Source: Trebouxia sp. TZW2008
Taxonomy: Eukaryota > Chlorophyta > Trebouxiophyceae > Trebouxiales > Trebouxiaceae
NCBI GenBank assembly: GCA_002118135.1
Contig: BDIU01000388.1
Span: 124,001-188,000 of the forward strand
Direction of reading: 5' to 3'
Length of the DNA stretch: 64,000 nucleotides
Shown here: positions 36,185 through 47,800 of the stretch, piece by piece
How the letters are laid out: the number at the start of each line of letters is the position of its first letter
Numbering within the stretch: the first letter of the stretch is position 1
Notes under the pieces: generated by a model
Told to the model about the DNA's origin: nothing
What the model saw: only the letters and a program-made list of their open reading frames with translations
Database searches by the model: none
Made by a program: the position numbers and the translations under genes

Positions 36185-37466
36185 GTCCTCGACATCCGTA
36201 GCAAGCAGACCGTGTACAGCTGACCGCATGTCGCGACTTATGCTTCTACGTTCGTAACAGTGCGAGCTGAGGTCACGTCTTGGACTTAAAGGGCGTCTTG
36301 AGCGTGTAAGCGCAGCGCGATCGCTTGACTAGGTCAAACCAAGACAAAATCGTGAACTCCCTGACGTTAGGTCACAAGCTAAGACGGAAGCAACGACTTG
36401 CGCAAGTCGAGATCAGACTCACAACCGATGCTCGCAACCGCACTGCCTTCACAGACAATGCATTGCGGCACCAGTTCGGCAACAAACCCCATCACTGACA
36501 TCAGCAACAGACCTCCAAGGTTACCCCTGCCTTGGCAACCTCGTTCAGCCCTACCATACACCTAAGACAACTTTTGGGATTCTCATTGCATTTTGCCAAC
36601 ACCCAGGCAAGATTGTAAAGAGGTCAACCCAACAGTTGGCTAGCCTGAACAGGCAACCTCTTAATCCTGATATCAGCTGTGCAAACGGTCCAATCTTCTG
36701 AGTCATCATTATCATAGGAGGATTGTCTTGTCAGTGTGACCAAAAATGTGCTGCACGCTTACATGATGGATTTGCTCAGCAGCTGTAGTCATGTACCGCA
36801 CCTGCACCAGCATTTTTGGCGGGTTTCCAGACTTTTACCGCAAGCTGATCAATGGTTGATCAAGATCACGACTTTGATGCTGGTTGGGCTCATCGGCTGA
36901 GCTGAAAGATTCAGGTTTTGGCATGTCGTAAAATCTTTGGTAAAACTTCGTTGTTGGGCCAAGTAAGCAACTGGCACGCTGGCTTTCTAAGCAGCTGCAG
37001 GGGTCGTCTCAGAAGGTCTGACGTGACTGCATTGCCAGCAACTTTACAAAGCGAGGAGATGCAAAGCAACAACCTGCAACATGAAATTGTCAGACAACAT
37101 GTCAGCGATTGATGATCAACTTGACAAAGCCGTGTTTGTGGCCTAATGCAGCACCTCTGCATTAGGGGGGCAGAGTCATACTTCACAAGCTGCTGCCATC
37201 AGACCCATGCGACTGCGGACATGTATGCCAAGTGCTTCTAGTGACCTGTCCTCATTGACCTTTCACTGAAATCATGCATGGCATGCATCGCAAAGACGCA
37301 TGAACAGACAAGCCAGGTCCTAAAGTTTGAGTAGGCTTTGCTGCACAGTTTTGCCTCAACCACGTTGCCACAAGCCTGTGCGTATATCACGCTCGCAATT
37401 CGGCGCTGAGCAGGCACGTTCTGCAAAATCGCTCTGCGGGATGTAAGTCACACACAAGTACTCGGC
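36185..37466. promoter_or_regulatory. Divergent promoter region, ARM / LPA1-like genes
   Basis: 1.28 kb between facing-away starts. 36.0-36.5 kb is CpG-rich. A further 5' exon of the LPA1-like gene could lie in 37.3-37.46 kb, where a GTAAGT donor occurs at 37443, but its coding frame is not convincing. No other gene was seen. Confidence 0.4.
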
Positions 37467-40400
37467 ATGTCACACCTAGTTGACCACGCCAAGCACACAG
37501 CATCCAAATACGATTTCGTCAAGGTAAGCTGATCAGGGAATGCAAGCTTGTTGTGACGTGCAAGATTGATGAAACTGCTCTGTAAACAGGTCAAAGTATG
37601 GCTTGGAGAGGGCATGGATCACTATTATGTCCTGTCACGTTTCCTCATCAGCAGGATGTTGACCGTGACCAAGATCCCGTACATGAAGGTAAGTCTGCAT
37701 GCATCGGTCGTGAGAAGCACTTGTATCACGACACCCCTTGACAATCGTAGTGATATCTGCAGGCAGTCAAGATTGCTCTGGAGGTCAAGAAATACCTAAT
37801 TGATAACAATAACTTCGATGTCACTCAGGTAAGCAGGGTGCAATGTCAATGACAAATAAAAGCAATCTGCTCCGTACACAAATTTTCAATGTGGGCTGTT
37901 GACTTCAGGCAACTTTGGAAAATATATTGTTTGATGTCATGGAAGGCAAAGGCTTTGGTGCAGAATACAAGAAGCGCTACAAAATGGTCCATCAATTCCA
38001 TCAAGAAAGGCGGCCTCTCATTATCATTGTTTGCGGTGCTCCTTGCACAGGTCAGTTGCATCAGAAGATCAATGTTCATGAACAACTGTACAAAGCCATA
38101 CAGCGTACATGACCTTTCTCAAGAGAAGGCAAACTGATCTGCACCAGGGTTTGCATGCAGTGTGTTATGCTTTCCATGCATGCCTTGACACTCAGGGTAA
38201 GCCAGCCTGGTCAGGCGGGACTTGTGCCATGCATCCCAAGCGCTTTTGCCAGAAAGTGTCACCCATCATTACTGATGTCAACATGCATGCCTTGCAGGCA
38301 AGTCCTCGTTGGCCCAGCAGTTGGCATCAAGGTTCAACATGCCAAATGTGCTACAGACAGACATGTTCTATGAGGTACACACAGATACCTTGTGGCTTTG
38401 CATGTTGCTAATTTGCTGCATTGTGCTGCTGAAGGCATAAATTATGTGGTCACAAGCGCCCTGGCTCTGCTTACATCACTCAAAGTCACTGAATAATATT
38501 CCTGAATATCTATTTGCTGCACAGCTCTTGAGGACCTCAAATGACAAGCCCTTGAATGGCCAACCTCTCTGGAAGCGGTCAGATTTGGATAGCAACCAGC
38601 TTGTGCATGAGTTCCAGAAAGAGTGCCATGTGGTCAGACGCAGCATTGATGGCGATCTTGTCAAGGTATGCCTCCAAAGAATGCCATATGCCGCGTCTGC
38701 TATACATAACACATGTCTGCATGTCAAGCACTGTGAAGTTGTTTACATGACATGCATAAATCGAATGTTGGACATACCACTCTATGTGACGGTGTCTGCT
38801 GTGCACAAGAAAGGTCATTCAGTAATGCCTGTAGCTCTGGCACCATCAACTAAGCATTGTAAAGGTGGGTTCATGCATGATCTAGGCCTTCATGTGAATG
38901 TCTTGTGCTGATTTATTTTCGCTACTGCTGATCAGCAGACAAGCAAAGCAAAAACGTCACACTAAGCTAATGCATGCATGCAGACCATTCGTGACGGCAA
39001 ATCCATCATCATTGAGGGCTTGCACCTAGATCCAGGCCTGTATCTTTATGAGTTTGGCAGATACGGCATAAGGCATCTGCACACCAGAAACGACAGCTTG
39101 CTCCCAACCCAAATGAGCACAGCCCAGCAAGATGACCAAGTGCTGGTTGAGCCTGTCAACCCAGAGCCTATGAACCCAGACACTGATGTGCAACAAGCTG
39201 CTAGACTAGAGCCTGATGGCAGGTGGGCAGCAAGTAATGCTATCACTTTTGCACCACAGGCATTCCGCAACTTGTGCCAGCCTTTTTGCTTCACACAAGC
39301 TCAATGCACCTGAACACCTGGACAAGTTCATTGGCAACAGGCATTCTTTTGCATTTCGAGAACCACAAGGCTTGAGAAACGGGACTGATCTGTGTCAACC
39401 TCTCTAATTTCAAGAGCTTGGTATTGCTTTAACCAGACAAACATGCAGCAGACCGCTTTGCAAATGTTGGTAAGGCCAATCAGCACTATGTTACTGTCAT
39501 GTCAAGCTGAATGGTGTACCAAATATGACCATCTGCTGAAATCTCAAATCTTGCTTTCCTCAGTCAAGACTCCCAAGTCTTCAGAGCTGATTGCTGGTCC
39601 ACATGCATAGTCTGACAGATCTCATCACTGCAGGGGCTCAGAGATGGCAGATGCACCTTCAAGCCATCAAACTCATGCAACCCAGGATCGTACCACAAGT
39701 CTGCTGGGCTCAATGCAACAGATGCTGCGGTCACAACCAGTCAAGCCCACATCAGCTGCCACAGGCATGCTGTTTGCGCTGCAGTCAGTGGCGAACCGCA
39801 TGAGCCCAGTGCTGTCAAGCTATGTGTCCTGGCAGCATACAGACCGCTATGGAGGTCAGAGTGACGACAGGAGAAGATCACAAGGTACTGGGCCCTGCAC
39901 AGCTCTTGTTAAAGACGCTTGCACTTGCTAAGCCATGTGAGGGTTTGCATGGCACAGCATCTTCTACTGATTGCATGAAAGCACAGGCATTTCACAGTGT
40001 GAAGACAGCATAGTGCTTATACAGCAGGTGCAGCAGAACCATTCTGCTGACAACTAAGTGCTCATCGTACAATCGTGAAAACCACAACCTGGGAAGGTAA
40101 CCACAGATGTTCATGCTTGAGCTGCACAGATGGCTGATGCAGATCAAGACCGTCCTGACAGTCAGCTGTCTCGCTCCCCTGGTTCAGAATGGATTGGACA
40201 GCAGCTACAGAAAGCGCTGCATGGCTTAGCTTCCACTGTTGCACCCCGCACCCCTCCCTCCAGCACATCACCTACCAGAGACACTGATGCACACAAAGAC
40301 ACAGCTGTTGTGCCCAATAAGCCTCCCTTAGATACACAATCAAGCACAGACACTGATGCCCACCATCTCTCCGCAGCAGCTCAGTCCAATCTGCATGGCA

Positions 40401-41393
40401 CCAGTGCAGAGCAGCAGGCAACCCTGCCTTCAGCTTCACAACGGGCTGCTCAGACTTCATCTGTTGATGTCAGTCCAGATGCACGCCACGTTGATCAGCC
40501 TGCCGCTTCTCAGCACAGCTCCCTGGATGTTGCTCAGTCTACAGCTGCTGAAACCAGGAGTGCTGAGGGTTGTGCCGAACAGCAGCATCAGCAAGCGCAA
40601 CAGCAGTGTCAGCAGCAGCAGCAGCAACAGCAGCAGCTGCAGCAGCATGCAGCACCTGGTGAGGATGCAGCAATGCCTCCAGCTGCCGGCAATGCCAACA
40701 CAACTGCTGCTGTTGAGCCACAGAGACCTGAAGGTGTTCATGACAGGGTGCCAGCTGCAGTTGCACTTGAGTCCCCAGATGAACCTCATACCCATGCAGA
40801 TAAAACAGATGCACATGCTCAAGCTGCGCCTCAGGAGGCGACAGATCTTGAACAGCCACAGACAGTCAGTCAGCCTGAGCAAAAGCAGGAGAAGAAAAGC
40901 CCAACTCCAGTGTTTGTACCAATAGTTGTCTCCATGGATGACCGAGATCATAAGCTGTTGGTCGAGGAATGGTACTCAAGACAGATGGTGAGTGCTTACA
41001 TGTCAGCTGCAATCAAGCACGATGTGACGTACTGCATTGTTCAAGCTATCTGCAATCAGTGTTTTGCTCCTTGATGAGTGTACATTTAAGACAGTTGATG
41101 CAGTCTGTTGCTGTTTGATTTGCAAACAAGCACCGTTTGTCAATCTAACAAGCTATTTGTACTTGCAGGCAATGTCTGGTCAACTAAGCAACACAGCCAT
41201 TTCAGATCAAGAGGTGACTGACTCAGCCAATGCCATATATAGCCGCATCAGGCTTCTGCAGGAACACTTGTGCACCTACTCTGAGCGTAATGTACCTGTT
41301 GTTCAAATTAATTTTGCCAACTTTTCAGACACGCTGGACCAGCTGCATGACTACCTGCTGCAGTGTATAGGAAGCGCTATGCAGCAGGAGTAA
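37467..41393 (+). CDS. LPA1-like P-loop kinase (2-phosphoglycerate kinase-related)
   Basis: Ten exons: 37467-37523, 37590-37688, 37763-37828, 37909-38050, 38298-38374, 38525-38665, 38984-39222, 39634-39884, 40143-40987, 41169-41393, in phase, 713 residues. It resembles rice LPA1 and its Arabidopsis homologues, which are related to archaeal 2-phosphoglycerate kinase and needed for phytate accumulation; the true substrate is unsettled. Seen: YDFVKVKVWLGE, YYVLSRFLISRMLTVTKIP, a P-loop IIIVCGAPCTGKSS split by an intron, LPNVLQTDM-like MPNVLQTDMFYE, LLRTSNDKPL, GKSIIIEGLHLDPG, then a long Ser/Gln-rich insert (about residues 345-605), then PVFVPIVVSMDDRDHKLLVEEW and VPVVQINFANFSDTLDQLHDYLLQ. The start is tentative; family members often have a longer N-terminus. 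One exon has two usable donors (39854 and 39884), both in phase. Confidence 0.88.
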
Positions 41394-41811
41394 GCTCTCA
41401 GGTTTCACCGGGTCATGAAACAGACAACCTGAAACGAGTAGCATGTTTGTATATACATATATATGCATATGGATTTGTACAACCAACAGTTACTCCAAGC
41501 TTGTTGTCAGTCGCTTGTATGCAGCAAAGTCGTTTGTAGTGGCGTAGCAGATATTTCAACAATGCGAGCTAAAATTGATTGCAACAAGTGTTAGGCTAGC
41601 ACAGATTTGATCCAGGGTACCACCACAAACAACACGGGTCACAGCTACTGCAAATATTAGTTGAGAAGCATTGCAATGACAGAACAGCACCGCAATGTAA
41701 CACTTGGTGTGGCTTCGTGACGCGCACCAGTTGTGCATCAGGCTCCAACATGCACGCAAAGCATACTGAGCGTCAGTGGCACCAGAGGCTGGACACAAAC
41801 TTCGTCAAACG
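41394..41811. other. Short convergent intergenic region
   Basis: About 420 bp between the stops of the LPA1-like and the Ser/Gln-rich genes. It holds a TATA/CATATG-rich stretch near 41450-41470 and nothing recognisable as a gene. Confidence 0.5.
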
Positions 41812-44800
41812 CTAAGCATTCTGTCTGTACAAAGGACCAGCATTCGGCCTGACAAGCACAGGCTGAAAGTGCTGCACAGGGTACCCCATGCTGATCTGCT
41901 GTCTATGCTGAAACGTTCCCGCACTCATGTATTGGCCTTGTGGCGCCTGCTGCCTATCTAGTGACTGTGCTGGTCTTGTCATTTGGGTTGGCTGAGCTCG
42001 CAGCACTGGTGTGCCTGACACCGAATTCTGCTGTCTCGCTAGGACCGCTGCCGAGTTGGCCAGCATGACTGGGTGCATGACCTGAGGACCCACATGGCCC
42101 TGTCTGCCTGTCATGGGCTGCCTGGCCTGCGCCTGACCTTGCTGATACTGACTGTGAGCGACAACAGGTGGCTGTTGAAAATGCAGTGGCGCCCTCTCAT
42201 GCGTTACTTGAGCTGGCTGTTGAAACTGCATTGCCCCCCTCTTATGCCTTGCTTGAGCTGGCTGTGGCCACATGTGCTGGGCGTGACCTTGCTGCAAAAC
42301 TGGCCTAGCCTGTTGGTGAGATAGATAGTGCCCATGAGGTGCCCAGCTGTGCAAGCGCTGCAGGGCGGGAGGCATGGGAGCTCGTGCCAGCACTTCTGCT
42401 CCTGGAGCTGCTATCTCAGGAGGTCCTACGCATAAAACACACATTGAATGATTGTTTTCTACGAAATATGCTTGCTACGCAGGTTTTGGAACCGGCAACT
42501 ATATACAATGCGCAGCAACGCAATTGTTGATTGCAGTTGACCTCAAGCCATGCTTGGTAGCACTTCTGCTCCTGGAGCTGCTATTTCAGGCGGTCCTGTG
42601 CAGCGATACAATGTTTGTCTGCAATTCATCTTGAGCTATGCTTGTTGCCCATGACAGACAGCTCAATAGCTCATGAGCCAAAAGCTCACTTGATGTAGTG
42701 CTTGATACGCGCTAAGCCATAGGCAATATGCAACCTGCAACCATTTGAGAGTATGGTTCGCTGAGAGTCAGAGTTGATCTTGAGACGCGTAACACACCAG
42801 TATTTCTGAGTACCTAATACAATTCAGAGTATGATGATGTGGTGCATAAATTATAAAACGTTCCTGCAAGATCTTGACTAGCTCAGGATGCGCATCATGA
42901 TGACGGCGGTGCCATGTCAGCAAGATGATTTGCAGGAATTGACAATGAGACCAGGTCATGTCAGCAAAGCATACACAATAAGTGCTGTGCATAGTAATGT
43001 GCACAGTGCTGTACAGAGTGCCGTACAATTCGCTGTACACAATGCTGTGGTGCTTGAGCTGGCGAGCTCTGCTTCAGGTGAGCATACCATTCTGGCGCAA
43101 CACCCTCTGCATGCCTTGCACCCTGGATCTGGACACTGTCGGCGCCATTGACCCCTCTTGTGGCCACCAAGAACCTGTTTGATGATCAAGTACTTGCTGG
43201 CCATTGCCAACAGCATGAGGCAATGATGTGACTGATCTGGGCTCAGGCATAAGGCCAGGGTTGCCATGCACAGAAATGAAGTGATGGGCAGAGTGATGTT
43301 GGCAATGCTGGGAGGCCACTTGGGCTTGCTGTAAGGCTGGCTGGGTTTGCTGACGGGACAGTTGGGGTTGCTGGGAGGCTGGCAGGGTTTGCTGAGGCGC
43401 TAGTCGGGGTTGATGGGAGGCCAGATATGGGCTCTGTATGGGTACAAAGGGCATGCTAGGAGGGCCAGCAGGATAGGCTTGGGATGCAGCATGCTGCATG
43501 TCATCAAGGCTGTACTGACTTGCGCCTGTTGCAGGTGGTACACCCACTGCGTTTGCATCTTGCTGCTGTGCTGGGAGCTGCAGTGTTGTGGCAGCAGGAT
43601 CAGACAATGCTGGTGCCTGCTCTGTCTGGTGAGTTGGCAAATGCTCTGCATTCTGCAGCGCTGCTTCAGTAGGCTCAGATGTCGCAGAGCTTGTCATGCC
43701 TTCAGCACTACTGCCAGGTGAAATGCCTTCAGCTTCAGTCACAGAAGGACTGCTTTGAACTGCAGCATGCAAGGCGGGCTGACTCAGTTGGGCTACGTCC
43801 CTTGGCAGCTGGTCAGGAAGCTGATTGCTGAGTGACAGCTGATCAGCAAGCTGATTTCCGTATGGCAGCTGCCCCAACTGCTCATGTCTCAACAATTGTC
43901 CAGGAAAGTGATCATCACCTGTTTGTTCATTTTGGGACTGCAAACCACTTGACAGAAGGCTGGGAAGCGGTGGTGGCGCTGATGGCTGCTGTGTCATCTG
44001 TTGCACTCGCTGCTCTTGCTGTTGACTGTGCAGTGCAGTAGGATCACCTCTTGCAGAATGCTGATGACTGCTCAATGCTGCCTGGTCCCTGAAGGATGGG
44101 TAATCCCCTGGAGGAGCTGATGTTAGCATGGGGGCGCTTAGCACACGTTGATGATGATCTCTAAACTGCCCTGGCATCTCTGCGAAGCGCATGCTTCTGC
44201 TCTGGCCATTGCTCCAAACACTCTGCCATTGGCGCTGCTGTTGCTGGGCGCCTTGAAGCAAGCTAGGGTTCTCATGCTGCCAAGGGGTCTGTTGCTGGCC
44301 ACAAGTCGGCAACAAGGGCCCTTGTTGCAAAGATCTCTTGCCAGGTGGTGCACGATGCAGTGGTTGTGGGCTGGCATGAGCATGGTGGGTTTGTGTAGAC
44401 CGCTCGTCACTAGTCACAGCAGGGGCCTTTGGTGGACTTGCAACAGCAGGCTCAACAGTCTGTTGCGCCGCATCACAGCGGTAGCTGGGCGCAGCATCTG
44501 CTGTCTGCTGGCTGTGGCTGGGAGCCTGTGGCAGTGGCGAGGGTGTGGCCTGGAGTGGTTTTACAGAGGGGCTGCTGTTGCGGTTTGCAGAATCTGCTTG
44601 CAGGACTAGAGAAGACAGGACATGGGCAGTGTCAACAGACTGTTGACGTTTGGACAAGACAGCAGGTGCAGATTCAGGAGAGGGTTGACTGTTGCGCTTG
44701 ACAGCATCTGTAGCATGGACGGCCTGCAGAGCAGCCTGAGGCTTGACGGGTCTTTGGGGCACCAGACTGATTGCAGCTGAGAGGCTCTTGGGCTGTGTGG

Positions 44801-47800
44801 GCAGTGCATTTGGGGACTGTCTGAGTGACTGTACTGGAGGGACAGAGAAAGAGTGAGCGGTCTCTTCAGCTTCTGGGCTTGGTGACCGCATCTGGGCTAG
44901 AAAGTCTCTGAGGGCCTTGTCAAGCTGCAGAAACAAAAGAGCAGATGAAAATGCTCTTGTGCAACACAACATTGAGGTGCAAGCAACGCGCTGACGCAAT
45001 AGCTTGATCTCATGTGCATCAAGGGCACAACAGGTGCAACTGGTGACATGAGGCATGCAAAAGCTTGACTTGTTGTTGTACTCCCTTCACAGCTGCTGTT
45101 GATGTGATGAATGCTGGCAATATGATTGCAGCATGGCTCATTACCACCTGAGGCAAACTTGCAGATTGTACAAAAGTACACATGTATGCAAATAACAGGT
45201 TGCATGCATGCATGCATGCATGTGCTGATGTGCATCGAAGGACGCAGGGCTTGGACACTTGCACCTACAGTACTTTCTTCTTCCAAAGACATTCACTGTA
45301 GGAGAAGGCAATTGGGAATCAGACACTGCATGGTGACTGCAATAATACCTCTAACAAGGACAATTTGATGTCAGGGTGCCTTTCTTGGTCACCAGCGCAG
45401 TGGTCAACAAGAGTCACTGTGCCAGGATGCATGCATTTGCAAATCAGTGCGCTCACCTGGCGTGAAACCTGGCGGGCTGTTTGACTCAGCTCCTCTGCAT
45501 GAATTGAAGGGCTACTTGACCCATTCCAGCCTTCACCTTCACCTTCTTTAGCCTGCAGTACTCACACTCTATTAGAAATCAAGGGAAGATAAGGTCAACA
45601 GCAGGCAAAAGCTGTCAGTTCGTACACAGCAGCTTGCAACCTTTGCACAGAGGTCGCATAAGCATGAGCTTTGTCATGATATCGCCCCTATCATTGCTCT
45701 TGCTTGCAATATCTGGTCTTGCAATATGTAGCACGTGCGCAGTTAAGATCAAAAGTCTGTGCTATACATATATGTCACACTTGTGTGCCAGCCTGTTGAT
45801 AGTCATGCATGCGAAAAGGCTGTCATTGCTGTGTACTGAAGCCCTCTCAGCAAGAAAAGCAGTACAGTAACTTCTTGTTGTAAGGACACTTGATGTAAGG
45901 ACATTCTTGATATAAGGACAATGCAATTGGGAACCAGTCACTGCATTCTGACTGCAGTGGTCCCTTTGAGTGAGAACAATTTCATGTAAGGACAATTTTC
46001 TTGGTACCCAAAGCAGTTGTCACAAAGAGAAGTCACTGTAGCTACTCTGATTGAAGCAGCAGGCATATTTACGCACAAAAAAGAAAATCTACGCCATTAG
46101 GCCTCATGACGGTAGCCCCTGTCAATAAAGTCAGCGCAAAAGGTACATTGTACCTGTGTAGATCTTGGTGATGATGATGATGATGGCAATGCATGATCAC
46201 GCTCAAGCTGAGCTGCACTCAGGCTGAGTCCTGCTAGCTGACTCAGCAGTTCAGCTCCTAGACATGACACGCCAGTCAAGTGGTGGTCCTGATCTGGCTC
46301 GTTTTCAGATTGGTTGCCTGTGAGTCTCTCAGCTTGACCCTGCTGCACGCAGCAAACTGCTGATTTCTGAGCCAATCATTTTGTCTGTCCCGTTTGAAAC
46401 ATTATCCTGACTCAATGGCTGCACACTTCTGCTTTTGTTTGCTGTCAAAGAGCAATGAACCTGAGGCGTCTCATACACGCCTAAAGGCATATACTTCTCT
46501 TTCCTTTTCTTTTCATCATCCTACAATTCAGGGCAGTTTCACTTCTGGGTTTCTTTAAATGCACTGAACCAAGTGTATCAGCCAGCCAACATCATGTTGC
46601 CAGTTGTTTGCAAGTGTGCACCAGGATGTGTGCAGGCATGTGTGATTGGACAGGGTAGCTGCAAACAACATAGTCGATTTCCTCAACTTCGATAGCAAAA
46701 TACAGGTTTTTTGAGCGTCCACTCGCACATTAAAATAATGTTTGGGCAATCCAATCAGCAACCCAACAGATTGGTTTACAATGCATACCTGATGCTGCTG
46801 AGATCTGAGCTCTGCAACAGCAGCCTGTAAATGCTCAATCTGTGCCATCAATGCAGCTGTTGACCCATCTGCCTTTGCATCTTGGGCGTCCACTGACTCA
46901 AACACCTGTATGCAAGCAAATGCATACATTGATGCATGTTGCAAACATGCACAAAATGTGTGTAGCTGTTGATCCACTTGCCTTTGCATCTGGAGCATCT
47001 GCAGGCTTGAACTCTTGTACGCAAGCAAATGTATAGGCTGACACATGTTGCAAACACGCACATCAAATGTGTAGCTATGGATCCATTGGCAACTTCATCT
47101 GGGGCATCTACAGGCTTGGACTCTTGTAAGCAAGCAACTGTATAAGAGAGGAACGCTGTATGCATGCAAAACTTGTGTGCAACTCAAGCAGTGCTGATGG
47201 CAATACAGTTTGGGCACTACTAGCTGTCAATGGTAACCATGATGAGCTGTAAGATGGCCGAGCAATACAGTGATTGCAGTGACAGTGTTACGCATGTCAT
47301 TGAAGGCTTTGACAAACAAGAAAAGGAGCAGCAGCCCTTTTTGCCTTATCTGGATGATAAGTATTGTACATTGAGACTGCTGTAGCAAGCGCTGTCAGCA
47401 ATACGTGAAAAATCTGCATGCAGATTCTCCAACTGCATGGCATGCATGAACAAATTTTCTCTTATCTTATTCTTTATTCTATATTCAGTATTCTATTGCC
47501 AGCAAGCACTTGGGCATGCTGTAAGACAAAGCACACCTTTTGAGGAGACCTCCCAAGCCTATCAGCGCCTGACTGAGTCTGAGCTTCTGTATTTGAAGAT
47601 CCAACAGAGCTGCTGCTGTCAGCATCACCTGCAGGCCCTGCCTCTATGCCGTTTTCCGCGCTGCTTGTATAGCCTGTATCTGCAACAGCTGTGGAGGACC
47701 CTGCGGCGGTGTCGTGATGGTCGCTGTGACCCTGTGAAGATGCAGTGCTAGGTGGACTTGCGTGGCCTTGCTGACCAGGTGGGTCCAAAGCTGTGTCAGA

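Noticed and set aside
40356..40951. Long Leu/Ser-rich frames on both strands over the LPA1-like exon 9
   Set aside because: They are shadows of the CAG/CTG-rich coding sequence; only one frame joins flanking exons in phase.
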